DNA of 64,000 nt from assembly GCA_934274515.1 (NCBI GenBank), contig CAKQTC010000007.1:1-64000 (forward strand). The letters run 5' to 3'. The DNA is from an uncultured Clostridia bacterium (GTDB lineage Bacteria; Bacillota; Clostridia; Christensenellales; DTU072). Both the position numbers and the translations under genes were made by a program. Position 1 is the stretch's first letter. Every line of letters begins with the position of its first letter. Below are positions 6,389-14,518 of this stretch, piece after piece. The notes under the pieces are model-generated. The model had not been told where the DNA came from. It ran no database searches and worked only from the letters and a program-made list of their open reading frames with translations.

Positions 6389-8020
6389 ATGGACAACGGA
6401 GTTATCTACGCCAGATTCAGTTCTCAAAGTCAAAACGAGCAAAGTATTGAGGCGCAGGTTCGTATCTGTAAAGAATTTGCCGAAGGTAAAGATATCAATA
6501 TAGTAAATATTTATTCGGATAAGGCGCGGACGGGAACGAACGACGCAAGACCTGCTTTTCAGCGTATGATTGCCGACGCTAAAAGCGGAGCGTTTCAGTA
6601 TATCGTCGTGTATATGTTTGACCGCTTTGCGAGAAATCGCCGCGACAGCATTATGTACAAAGAAATGCAGAAAGAAGAAGGTATCAAAGTTTTGTCTGCG
6701 CTTGAACCGATTGCGGAAGACGAAGGCGGCGAATTCTACGAAATGTTTTTGGAATGGAACGCCGAGAAATACAGCAAACGACTTTCCAAACGTGTTCGCG
6801 ACGGACTTGATATAAGTGCGGCAAACGGCTCATATTGCGGTGGAACGCTTATCTACGGATATAAACTCGAAAACGAACCGATCCCCGGTAAACCGAATAA
6901 GTTTTACAAAAAAGTCGTAATAAACGAAGAAGAGGCTGAACTTGTAAGGCTTGCCTTTAACTATTACAATAAGGGTTACACTAAAAAGCAAATAGCCGAT
7001 ATGCTCAATGAACAAGGCTATCGTATTAAAGGAAAATTATTGAAAGGCAAATTTTTCGATAAATGGCTGACGAATCAAAAATATACAGGTACATTCACAT
7101 TCGGCGGCAGAGAGTGCAGCAATATGTATCCGCCGATTATAGACAAAGAAACGTTCGATGCCGTGCAGGAAAGACTTGCCAAAAACAGGTATACTTTGGG
7201 CGGTAAAGAAACTGCAAGAGTGCCTTATCTGCTTACGGGAAAATTATTCTGCGGTCATTGCGGAACCGAAATGGTAGCCGACGGCGGAACAAGTAAGACG
7301 GGTGCGCAACATCACTACTATATTTGTAAAAAACGTCGTAGCGGTAAATGCGATAAAAAGCGTGAAAACAAAGATAATCTCGAATTATACGTTACCGCTT
7401 GCGTGAAAGAATTTTTGAGCAATCCCGAAAATGCCGAAACTGCAGTAAACGACGTTCTTGCGTATTACGATAAACGAACCGACGAGCAAAATCTGAAAAG
7501 CATTACGGCGAAAATAGCAAAAATACGTCAGGAAGTATCCGAACTTACCGACGCATTCGTAAAAGCGAAAAGCGTATTGTTGCAAAACTCTATTGAAACG
7601 AAAATGGCAGAATACGAAGTTTTGCTTAACGACCTTGAATCACAAAAGGCGCAACTCGAATTAGAGCGCGGCTATAAATTGACAAAGAAAGACCTGCTTG
7701 TGTTTATTGAAGAATTGCTCAAAGGCGACGTAAACGACAAAGATTACCAAAAGCAAATTATAGACCACCTTGTCAGTCAGGTTTTTGTTTCCGACGACAA
7801 TACCGTCGTTTATTTCAATATTCGCGGTGGAAAAGATATTGAGAAATTGACCATTGACGATACGAAAGAAGTAGTGGAAAAAGTTCAAACGCAATCACCA
7901 CTTGCCCGCCAAAACGTCCGAATTGAATTCGGACGTTTTTTTCAACGAAAAATTGAACGTCAATTTACTTTTCTCGAATTGTATTTTGCATTTAGTAAAA
8001 ATTTATTACGTGTATATTGA
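6389..8020 (+). CDS. Large serine recombinase (site-specific integrase)
   Basis: A 543-residue member of the large serine recombinases. The resolvase catalytic domain (1-150) has YARFSSQ with the nucleophilic Ser at 11/12, then FDRFARNRRD. The recombinase domain follows (about 155-280), then a zinc ribbon (CGHCG ... CKKRRSGKC, about 287-320) and a leucine/lysine-rich coiled coil (about 370-430). These enzymes integrate and excise elements between short att sites. GGAGG precedes the ATG. The last 40 codons run through a strong terminator hairpin (7911-7939), so the natural C-terminus may once have been nearer residue 508 (QSPLARQ), with the tail added by a lost stop or by joining to target DNA. 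Confidence 0.93.
   Translation: MDNGVIYARFSSQSQNEQSIEAQVRICKEFAEGKDINIVNIYSDKARTGTNDARPAFQRMIADAKSGAFQYIVVYMFDRFARNRRDSIMYKEMQKEEGIKVLSALEPIAEDEGGEFYEMFLEWNAEKYSKRLSKRVRDGLDISAANGSYCGGTLIYGYKLENEPIPGKPNKFYKKVVINEEEAELVRLAFNYYNKGYTKKQIADMLNEQGYRIKGKLLKGKFFDKWLTNQKYTGTFTFGGRECSNMYPPIIDKETFDAVQERLAKNRYTLGGKETARVPYLLTGKLFCGHCGTEMVADGGTSKTGAQHHYYICKKRRSGKCDKKRENKDNLELYVTACVKEFLSNPENAETAVNDVLAYYDKRTDEQNLKSITAKIAKIRQEVSELTDAFVKAKSVLLQNSIETKMAEYEVLLNDLESQKAQLELERGYKLTKKDLLVFIEELLKGDVNDKDYQKQIIDHLVSQVFVSDDNTVVYFNIRGGKDIEKLTIDDTKEVVEKVQTQSPLARQNVRIEFGRFFQRKIERQFTFLELYFAFSKNLLRVY
7911..7942 (+). terminator. Intrinsic terminator inside the recombinase reading frame
   Basis: 14-base arms AAAACGTCCGAATT (7911-7924) and AATTCGGACGTTTT (7926-7939) around one base, followed by a run of seven T (7936-7942). 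It lies about 80 bases before the stop codon of the recombinase frame, which is unusual for a terminator. Confidence 0.75.
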
Positions 8021-8154
8021 CATTTTCATTTGTATCTTTTTTTATCTTTCTTGATACTTGTTTATATGCATATTAAACGAAATTCTAATTTCATATCTAA
8101 AGAAAAATTATTTTGACGTTTTAATTCACGCTTTAAGCCGTTTCCGGAATAAGA

Positions 8155-8207
8155 TATAATAGAAATAAAATCTCCTACTTCTTACATATCAAACTAACAA
8201 GGAGATT
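8155..8207 (+). promoter_or_regulatory. Leader of coat-type gene: -10 box and self-sequestered ribosome site
   Basis: TATAAT at 8155-8160 lacks a good -35 box, which may mean an alternative sigma factor. The leader then contains AATCTCCT (8169-8176), the exact complement of AGGAGATT (8200-8207), which includes the ribosome site of the gene starting at 8214. An 8-bp stem with a 23-nt loop would hide the site. Confidence 0.5.
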
Positions 8208-8213
8208 ATTATT

Positions 8214-8759
8214 ATGTGCTGCTTTATTACGCCTGTAAATAACTGTTGCTGCCAACGCAACAGAGTTTGCTGTCCTTACAACAGAGTCTACTTTCAAAGC
8301 AACGTTATTCCGAACAATAACGTGATTATTCGTCCGATTACTCCGGTGGTCACGGTTAACCCTTACGTGAACAACGCGATGTCCGCCATAGGAACCGCAG
8401 GTGCGGTAGCGAATCTTGCCGCTATTCCTCTTACCGCAGGCGCAGGAACACCCGACACCACGCTTAACGTGGCAAACAACGCGCTCAACGTCCCGGCAGG
8501 AACTTACCTCGTCAACTTCGGAGCAACCGCAAACTCTTCCGAAGGGACCGCGTCGGCAGTAAACGTACAATTATATGCCAACGGTTCTCCGGTAACGGGA
8601 CAGGTCGTCGGCTCAAACGGAACGACCACTCTCCCCGCGTCGGCAAGCGGTTCGCTCATCTACGCCGCAACCGCTCCCACAGCATTGTCAATCAACAATA
8701 CGTCGGGAAACTCTATCACCGTTTCGAACGCATATATCGTCGCTCAAAAACTCGCCTAA
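8214..8759 (+). CDS. BclA/exosporium-like surface protein with Cys-rich head
   Basis: A 181-residue protein. The first 25 residues are rich in Cys (CCFITPVNNCCCQRN, then CCPYN), and a VIPNNNVIIRP stretch follows. The rest is an Ala/Thr/Asn/Val-rich beta domain (TYLVNFGATANSSEGTASA, LYANGSPVTG) that resembles the C-terminal beta-jelly-roll of BclA-type spore surface proteins. The usual collagen-like GXX repeats are absent, and there is no signal peptide. Such Cys clusters are common in spore coat and exosporium proteins that crosslink. A spore surface role fits the spoVM-like gene at 15155 but is inferred. It stands alone between a -10-like box and a bidirectional terminator. Confidence 0.6.
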   Translation: MCCFITPVNNCCCQRNRVCCPYNRVYFQSNVIPNNNVIIRPITPVVTVNPYVNNAMSAIGTAGAVANLAAIPLTAGAGTPDTTLNVANNALNVPAGTYLVNFGATANSSEGTASAVNVQLYANGSPVTGQVVGSNGTTTLPASASGSLIYAATAPTALSINNTSGNSITVSNAYIVAQKLA

Positions 8760-8778
8760 ACAAACCTCTACAAAAGAA

Positions 8779-8800
8779 AAGGCGGACTTCCGTCCGCCTT
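8779..8800. terminator. Bidirectional terminator
   Basis: AAGGCGGAC (8779-8787), loop TTCC, GTCCGCCTT (8792-8800). It serves the coat-type gene on the plus strand and the DUF1858 gene on the minus strand, where TTTT follows the stem. Confidence 0.8.
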
Positions 8801-8823
8801 TAACTTTTTATAAATCTTTTATA

Positions 8824-9039
8824 TTATTCAATAGGTTTTTTCGCAGCCTCGTTCAATGCGTTGAGCATTTGATCGGGGTCGACTCCGTGAACCAGCGCAG
8901 CCTGTTCAATTGTTTCGCCGTGGCTAAGGGCACAGCCCAAACAATGCATTCCGAAATCGGCAAGTACTTCTGCCATCGCGTCTACGTTTACGCCTTCCGT
9001 ACGGAACGCGTCTATCAATAACATATCTTTTGTCAACAT
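8824..9039 (-). CDS. DUF1858 redox-disulfide-type protein
   Basis: A 71-residue protein matching the DUF1858 pattern: a helical start (MLLIDAFRTEG), then MHCLGCALSHGETIEQAALVHG with the CxxC pair and the GETIEQAA-type helix. Members are annotated as hybrid-cluster-protein-associated redox disulfide proteins; function is not established. The start is supported by GGAGG 8-9 bases before the ATG and by a good promoter at 9069-9097. It is transcribed alone and ends at the shared terminator at 8779-8800. Confidence 0.85.
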   Translation of the reverse strand: MLTKDMLLIDAFRTEGVNVDAMAEVLADFGMHCLGCALSHGETIEQAALVHGVDPDQMLNALNEAAKKPIE

Positions 9040-9068
9040 ACGTTTTATCCTCCAAGTTTATTTATTCT

Positions 9069-9097
9069 AGTATATACGGTTTATAATTTTTTTTCAA
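9069..9097 (-). promoter_or_regulatory. Promoter of the DUF1858 gene
   Basis: Minus strand TTGAAA (9097-9092), 17-bp spacer, TATACT (9074-9069). Confidence 0.75.
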
Positions 9098-9131
9098 CCT
9101 AAATAACGCTTTTATTTATCGGTTTTGCAAT

Positions 9132-10901
9132 TTATTCCGCGTTCCCCTCGGTTTCGGGCGTTTTACTCTCTCCGTTATCGGGTTCGGGTAACTCGGTTTT
9201 GAATTTTTCGAGTTTTTCAACGATTTTTTCGATTTCTCTGTCTTTGCCTCCGATTATTTTCAATAAATCATCGTTATCGTACTCGAACGTAAAGTACACG
9301 CAATTCGTTTTGATAAAATCTATAAAATCTTTGACTTCTTTGATTTCAAGTAACTGCGAACTATCGTCTAAACCTTCGATGTACATTAACATATCTTCGA
9401 AGTTATACCACACGTCGGTAAAGAAATCGTTATCGACCCTAACTTTTATCTCCGTTTCGGAAATCGCCAGGCTGCGTAAAGCATACGATATTAGTTTGTA
9501 AATATCCATCTTCGACGAGCCGTTCAGGTCGTTTCTCACAAGCCTGTTCGCAAGGTCGGAAAGATCCACTTTCATTTGATAGAGGCAAGTTTCTTTCCCG
9601 TCAACGTTTTTCACAACGTAAGCAACATCGTCGTAAACGTACAATGCTCTGTCTACAATTTTTTCGGTTTTGTCGTAATATTCCAAAAAAACGAAGTTAT
9701 CTTTGCTGTTATCTTGGAATACTCTCGTTATCACGTTGAAATCGTAGTTATTATAAACGGGTTCATCACCTTGTGCGTCGTCCTTTACTTTAATAGGAAC
9801 CTTCAACGAATATACAGCGTCGCTGTATTTTTGATAAGAGTCAAGTTCCTCCTTATTATTTACAAAATCGATTTTAACGCCTTGCGCATAATCGTTTGTT
9901 ATTTTCAAATCGTTTATTTCTGCATACAGTTTTAACTTATCCGTATCGATAAGTTCGCTGTCCGAATGCGACATATCGATTTCCGCCTCACATACGACGC
10001 TTTGTATCTTCTCTCCCGAGATAATAAACATCATCGTCATAGTACTGTCTGGAATTTGTCCTTTATTGAGTTGTTCAACGCTTATCCCGAAAACGCTGGC
10101 AGCAAAACTTTTGATTTTCTCCGCGTCGGTTTCGGATACTTTTTTTAGCGAATTCAATCCCTTGCTGAAAATGCTGTTCAAACTTTCCTTGACGTCTACT
10201 TCAATCGAATATTTATATTCGAGTTTATTGCTGTTTCTTCTCGTCAATGCGGCAGGTTCCGATTTAAGTTTGATGAAACTCGAAAGCATTCCGGCAAGGT
10301 TACTCAAACTATCCGACGTAGGTTTTTTCATAGGATACGGATAATAGTTCGTCCAACTTCCGTTTACCACGTCAAACTGAACCTTATTGTCGCCTATCGC
10401 AAGATATAAATCGTCTTTATAGAGATGTAGCGACAGCAGTCTGCTCTCGGCGTCAACTTTTTCTTTGTTTGAAATATCCACCGCGAAAATCGTTTTATCT
10501 CTTATTTGGGTAGGATCCGAACCGTCGTATTTTCCCTTTACGTTAAGGTAAAAATCGTTGTTGTTAAGCCTAAACAGCCCTGCTCCGTCGATTGTAACCT
10601 GTTTTTTGGCTTTTACTTTCTCTTCGGAAAGTTCGTAAGCGACATTAGTAAAGCCTAGCAGAAATCTGCTATACATATCCTTTCTGTCTACCGATTCGAT
10701 TTTCTCCCAACCTTCTTTCGGAAGTTCTTTTCCGCAAACGTCACATTTTCCGTCGGCGTTATTGTCAACGTGTTTGCCGTCGCCGCAATCTTTATCCTTG
10801 TTGCCGCCACCACCGCCGCTGCCGCCATCGCAAGCAATCATCGCCAACATAAGCGTCGCGATTACGATACCGAAAAAAATCTTAACTACGTTTTTTTTCA
10901 T
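9132..10901 (-). CDS. Large lipoprotein with CxDG-type metal/Cys motif
   Basis: A 589-residue predicted lipoprotein. The signal peptide ends in LAMIAC, so Cys24 would be lipidated. A Gly/Ser-rich linker follows, then a short motif CGDGKHVDNNADGKCDVCG (about 39-57) that recurs in surface proteins of gut Firmicutes. It pairs two Cys groups around a D-x-N-x-D-G loop that could bind a metal. The remaining ~520 residues are a beta-rich, highly charged, low-complexity domain I do not recognise. It sits 48 bases after proS on the same strand behind GGAGGAGG, with a small CGGGT/ACCCG hairpin at 10919-10930 just before the ribosome site. It could be read through from proS. Function unknown; probably attached to the outer membrane face. 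Confidence 0.8.
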   Translation of the reverse strand: MKKNVVKIFFGIVIATLMLAMIACDGGSGGGGGNKDKDCGDGKHVDNNADGKCDVCGKELPKEGWEKIESVDRKDMYSRFLLGFTNVAYELSEEKVKAKKQVTIDGAGLFRLNNNDFYLNVKGKYDGSDPTQIRDKTIFAVDISNKEKVDAESRLLSLHLYKDDLYLAIGDNKVQFDVVNGSWTNYYPYPMKKPTSDSLSNLAGMLSSFIKLKSEPAALTRRNSNKLEYKYSIEVDVKESLNSIFSKGLNSLKKVSETDAEKIKSFAASVFGISVEQLNKGQIPDSTMTMMFIISGEKIQSVVCEAEIDMSHSDSELIDTDKLKLYAEINDLKITNDYAQGVKIDFVNNKEELDSYQKYSDAVYSLKVPIKVKDDAQGDEPVYNNYDFNVITRVFQDNSKDNFVFLEYYDKTEKIVDRALYVYDDVAYVVKNVDGKETCLYQMKVDLSDLANRLVRNDLNGSSKMDIYKLISYALRSLAISETEIKVRVDNDFFTDVWYNFEDMLMYIEGLDDSSQLLEIKEVKDFIDFIKTNCVYFTFEYDNDDLLKIIGGKDREIEKIVEKLEKFKTELPEPDNGESKTPETEGNAE

Positions 10902-10949
10902 AAAACCCCTCCTCCTTTCGGGTGAACCCGATAAGTCTTATTTGGTTTT

Positions 10950-12674
10950 TTATCCTATATTACTACCTACCTTTTCTTTTATCGTCTTTTGTATAAATTC
11001 TATGCTGTCTTCAATCTTTACGTCTGTTTGCAAAGATTTATCTCGTAATTGCAGTTCGATTTCTCCTTTGGCTAAACTTCTGGGGCTGATTACTACTCTT
11101 ATCGGTATCCCCATAAGGTCGCAATCCGAAAATTTCACGCCTGCGGACGTTTCTCTGTCATCGTATATGACTTCTATCCCCGCTTTCGTAAATTCTTCGT
11201 AAAGTTTGTCCGCCTCCGCTTTAACAATCGGATCGTCAAGTCTTAATCCGCAAAGATACACATGCCACGGAGCAATGCTCATCGGCCAAATCAAACCTTT
11301 TTCGTCGTGACTTTCTTCCGCAACGGACGCAAGCGCTCTCCCCACGCCTATTCCGTAACAGCCCATAATAGGGTTAATCTCCTTTCCGTCGGCGTTATGT
11401 ACCGTCATATTCATCGTTTTCGTATACTTTGTGCCGAGTTGGAAAATGTTTCCCACTTCGATACCGTTTTCAATGGTAAGCGGTTTGCCGCAAACAGGGC
11501 AAGCGTCGCCGATTTGAACTTTTGCTACGTCTACGTACTCTTTGACGTTAACGTCACGAGCCATATCCACGCCCGTTAAGTGGTATTCCGATTTGTTCGC
11601 TCCCGTCACCATGTTATTTGCATTTTCCAGCGATTTATCGAAAACGACGGTCATATCGCGCGCGTCAAGATTTACGCAACCGATATTTCCTGCGTGCAAA
11701 ACGTCGGAATCGGCAAGATTCGCAGGGACGATCTGTTTCCCGATAATTTTCGTAAGTTTACTTTCGTTTATTTCAAGGTCGCCGCGAATAAAGCAAAGCA
11801 CTATGTTTTCCGTTCCTTTTTCGTAATAACATACGGCTTTAATCGTTTTTTTCGCTTCTATTCCGAGTTCTTTACATACGGCGTCTATGTCTTTTTTATC
11901 CGCAGTGAACACTTCTTTGAGTTCTTCGCTTTTTGCGTCGCGAACGGACAACCTGTCGGTGACTGCTATTTCCATATTCGCTTTATATCCGCATTCGGGA
12001 CAAATTACTATGCTGTCCTCGCCTATAGGCGTAAGCAACATATATTCGTGCGCGATATTTCCGCCCATCATTCCCGTATCGGACTTAACGGCGACGACGC
12101 GTTTCATTCCGATACGATTAAAAATCCTTACGTAGGCATCGTAAACTCTTTTGTAGTATTTTTCAAGGTCGTCTTGACTTGTGTGGAAAGAATACGCGTC
12201 TTTCATCGTAAACTCTCTTACTCTGATAAGTCCGCCGCGGCATCTTGCCTCGTCGCGAAACTTGGTTTGTATCTGATAAATCATAAACGGCATTTGCTGA
12301 TAACTGCTTACGGTGTCGCGCGCAAATTGCACTGCCGCCTCTTCGTGCGTCATTCCGAGAACCATATCTCTTCCCGACCTGTCCTTGAAACGCACGAGTT
12401 CGTCCCCGATGCTGTTATATCTTCCGCTTTCTGCCCAAAGTTCTTTCGGCATAACGACGGGAAACATAACTTCCTGTCCGTCAATCGCGTCCATTTCTTC
12501 GCGAATGATTTTTTCTATTTTCTTAGTAATACGTTTGGCAGGCATCGCAAGTGTCCAAATACCGTTTGCCACCAACTTCATATACCCTGCCCTCATAAGC
12601 AAGATATGACTTGCCGCCGTTGCGTCCGCGGGGCTTGTTTTCGTTCTTTCCCCGACGAGTTTTGAAAGTAACAT
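10950..12674 (-). CDS. proS: Prolyl-tRNA synthetase, bacterial type
   Basis: A 574-residue class II synthetase that charges tRNA-Pro. The N-terminus (SKLVGERTKTSPADATAASH) matches the bacterial family. Motif 2 reads FRDEARCRGGLIRVREF, and motif 3 is in GCYGIGVGRAL. The ~180 residues between motifs 2 and 3 (about 225-400) are the editing (INS) domain that removes mischarged alanine, and the last ~110 residues are the anticodon-binding domain. Length is normal for the family. It lies 21 bases after the small lipoprotein gene, with which it shares the promoter at 13122-13151. No T-box precedes it. Confidence 0.96.
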   Translation of the reverse strand: MLLSKLVGERTKTSPADATAASHILLMRAGYMKLVANGIWTLAMPAKRITKKIEKIIREEMDAIDGQEVMFPVVMPKELWAESGRYNSIGDELVRFKDRSGRDMVLGMTHEEAAVQFARDTVSSYQQMPFMIYQIQTKFRDEARCRGGLIRVREFTMKDAYSFHTSQDDLEKYYKRVYDAYVRIFNRIGMKRVVAVKSDTGMMGGNIAHEYMLLTPIGEDSIVICPECGYKANMEIAVTDRLSVRDAKSEELKEVFTADKKDIDAVCKELGIEAKKTIKAVCYYEKGTENIVLCFIRGDLEINESKLTKIIGKQIVPANLADSDVLHAGNIGCVNLDARDMTVVFDKSLENANNMVTGANKSEYHLTGVDMARDVNVKEYVDVAKVQIGDACPVCGKPLTIENGIEVGNIFQLGTKYTKTMNMTVHNADGKEINPIMGCYGIGVGRALASVAEESHDEKGLIWPMSIAPWHVYLCGLRLDDPIVKAEADKLYEEFTKAGIEVIYDDRETSAGVKFSDCDLMGIPIRVVISPRSLAKGEIELQLRDKSLQTDVKIEDSIEFIQKTIKEKVGSNIG

Positions 12675-12695
12675 AACTTTTTCTACGCTCCTTTC

Positions 12696-13073
12696 TTACG
12701 CAACCTTAATCGTCCATTCGCCGATTTTCAAATCTTCTCTCGCTTCGAGCATATATACTACCATCGTAAAATTGCCCGCTTTCTTAAACTTGCCTTTATC
12801 GTCCAGCGCATTTTTAAGTTTGTTTTCTTCTTTTTCCGCTTTGTCTACAAACACGAGATTTTTGGTAAGTTTTCTTTTCGAGCCGTCTTTAAGCGTCGCT
12901 TCGATAACTGCGTCGGATTCCTTATATTCGTTGCCGATAGCGTAGTTTTTTTCTTCAATGGTAATCTTATCGTAATCGATAACCGCTTCTTTGTCTCCGC
13001 CGCACGCGACGAGCAGGCATACCGCGCTCAAAACAAATATCGCGGTCATAATAATTGCTGTTGCTTTCTTCAT
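12696..13073 (-). CDS. Small lipoprotein
   Basis: A 125-residue protein starting at MKKATAIIMTAIF. This start is chosen because GGAG lies 6 bases before it and the signal peptide then begins correctly; the upstream ATG at 13097 has no ribosome site. The lipobox is LLVAC, with CGGDKEA after it. The mature part is short, acidic and beta-like, and resembles an Ig-like or bacterial sandwich fold (AVIEATLKDGSKRKLTKN, GKFKKAGNFTMVV), but I do not recognise a family. It is the first gene of a transcript leading into proS. Function unknown. Confidence 0.75.
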   Translation of the reverse strand: MKKATAIIMTAIFVLSAVCLLVACGGDKEAVIDYDKITIEEKNYAIGNEYKESDAVIEATLKDGSKRKLTKNLVFVDKAEKEENKLKNALDDKGKFKKAGNFTMVVYMLEAREDLKIGEWTIKVA

Positions 13074-13121
13074 TTCTTTCTCCGTAACTTTGCCCATCGG
13101 GGCATTATTTTTTTCGCTTTA

Positions 13122-13171
13122 ATTATATATGATTATAGTGCTTACTGTCAATAGCAAAAATATATTTTTGC
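13122..13171 (-). promoter_or_regulatory. Promoter plus upstream 18-bp perfect palindrome (lipoprotein-proS)
   Basis: Minus strand TTGACA (13151-13146), 18-bp spacer, TATAAT (13127-13122). Directly upstream, 13154-13171 is a perfect palindrome GCAAAAATATATTTTTGC, placed where an activator or repressor could touch RNA polymerase. Confidence 0.65.
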
Positions 13172-13242
13172 ACATACAGAATAACGTATATTTCGCAAAA
13201 AACGACTGTAAAACATTCCCTTATCGATTTTTCGGATATGTT

Positions 13243-14499
13243 TTAATCCCATAAAGTGAATTCAAGGTCGAGGACGCAAACCGTATCGCCGTCTTGTGCG
13301 CCTTTTTCTCTTAGCATATCTATGATGCCGCGCTCGCGCATTTTACGTTGAAACCAGTTAAAACTGTCCGTGTCGTCAAGATACGCTTTTCTGGCAAGTT
13401 CTTCGACGTACCCGCCCGTGACGTAATAAACTCCGTCTTCATAAACGATTTGCACTTCGTTTTTATCCGTCTTTTCATATTCGAATTTTTCAAACTCGAT
13501 AGGCGCAAGCGGCGGAAGAGTTTCCAGTTCTTTCGCAATTTCGTCCACGAGTTTTTTTACTCCGACCGTAGTCGCAGCACTAATAGGTATGACTTCTTTC
13601 CCTATCGCTTTTGAAAATCTCTTCGTTTCGCTATCGTCGGGCAACAAATCCGTCTTGTTTGCCACGACTATCTCCGGCAGCATAAAAAGTTTTTCGCTGT
13701 AATTTTTTAGTTCCGCTCGAATTTTGTTATAATCTTCCACAGGGTCGCGCCCTTCGCTACCGCTAATATCCACAACGTGAACTATAAGGCGTACCCTTTC
13801 GACGTGACGAAGAAAATCGTGTCCTAATCCTGCGCCTTCGCTCGCTCCTTCGATAAGTCCGGGTATGTCCGCCACGACAAAACTTTTGTCGTAGTGTTTT
13901 ACCACTCCGAGATTAGGCGACAGCGTAGTGAAATGATAGTTCGCTATCTTCGGCCTTGCCGCACTTATTACGCTTAATAGTGTACTTTTCCCCACGTTCG
14001 GGAACCCCACAAGTCCAACATCGGCAATTGTTTTAAGTTCCATTCTAAACTTTCTTTCTTCGGTTTTTTCTCCGTTTTCGGCGAACGCGGGCGACCGTCT
14101 GGTCGGCGTGCAAAAACGTGCGTTCCCTCTACCGCCCCTGCCGCCTTTAAGCAATAAAACCTTTTCGCCGTCGCTAAACACGTCGGCTATTATTCCGCCT
14201 GATTCCGCGTCTTTTATTACCGTACCGCACGGTACGCGAAGCACTATGTCTTTACCGCTCGCGCCAAACATATTGTTTCCCGTTCCGGGTTGTCCGTTCT
14301 CGGCGCGGAAATGCTGATTATAGCGATAGTCGATAAGCGTGTTTAGCGAACTGTCGGCAAGAGCATAAATGCTTCCGCCTCTTCCTCCGTCGCCCCCGTC
14401 TGGTCCGCCCTTGGCTACGTATTTTTCGCGATGAAACGATACTGCTCCGTTCCCGCCGTTCCCCGCTTTGCAATAAATTACCACAGTATCAAGAAACAT
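13243..14499 (-). CDS. obgE: Obg/CgtA GTPase
   Basis: A 418-residue ribosome-associated GTPase involved in 50S assembly and the stringent/sporulation response. The Gly-rich OBG domain spans 1-158 (GNGGNGAVSFHREKYVAKGG). The G domain shows GFPNVGKST (G1), DIPGLIEGA (G3), NKTDLL (G4) and SAAT (G5). The C-terminal ~75 residues are the OCT domain (ELARKAYLDDTDSFNWFQRK region), present in many Firmicutes. AAAGGAG precedes the ATG. The gene is 19 bases downstream of nth. Confidence 0.97.
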   Translation of the reverse strand: MFLDTVVIYCKAGNGGNGAVSFHREKYVAKGGPDGGDGGRGGSIYALADSSLNTLIDYRYNQHFRAENGQPGTGNNMFGASGKDIVLRVPCGTVIKDAESGGIIADVFSDGEKVLLLKGGRGGRGNARFCTPTRRSPAFAENGEKTEERKFRMELKTIADVGLVGFPNVGKSTLLSVISAARPKIANYHFTTLSPNLGVVKHYDKSFVVADIPGLIEGASEGAGLGHDFLRHVERVRLIVHVVDISGSEGRDPVEDYNKIRAELKNYSEKLFMLPEIVVANKTDLLPDDSETKRFSKAIGKEVIPISAATTVGVKKLVDEIAKELETLPPLAPIEFEKFEYEKTDKNEVQIVYEDGVYYVTGGYVEELARKAYLDDTDSFNWFQRKMRERGIIDMLREKGAQDGDTVCVLDLEFTLWD

Positions 14500-14518
14500 A
14501 TTTTTCTCCTTTGCCGCT

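Larger units (their letters stand above)
1..8020. mobile_element. Putative integrated mobilizable/plasmid-like element (left end not defined)
   Basis: This stretch combines a sigma-like factor, a GIY-YIG protein, a HUH-type rolling-circle Rep, a Rep-linked small protein, a Fic protein and a large serine recombinase at its right edge, flanked on the right by ordinary chromosomal genes. That gene set is typical of integrative mobilizable elements or integrated plasmids of Firmicutes. No relaxase, coupling protein or type IV secretion gene is visible. The Rep is frameshifted, so the copy may be decaying. The right end probably lies near the recombinase 3' end (about 7900-8020). The left end may be outside the window. 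No flanking direct repeat was found by eye. Confidence 0.55.

Noticed and set aside
11580..12665. A 361-codon open frame on the plus strand
   Set aside because: It lies entirely opposite proS, has no ribosome site and a composition typical of an antisense shadow.
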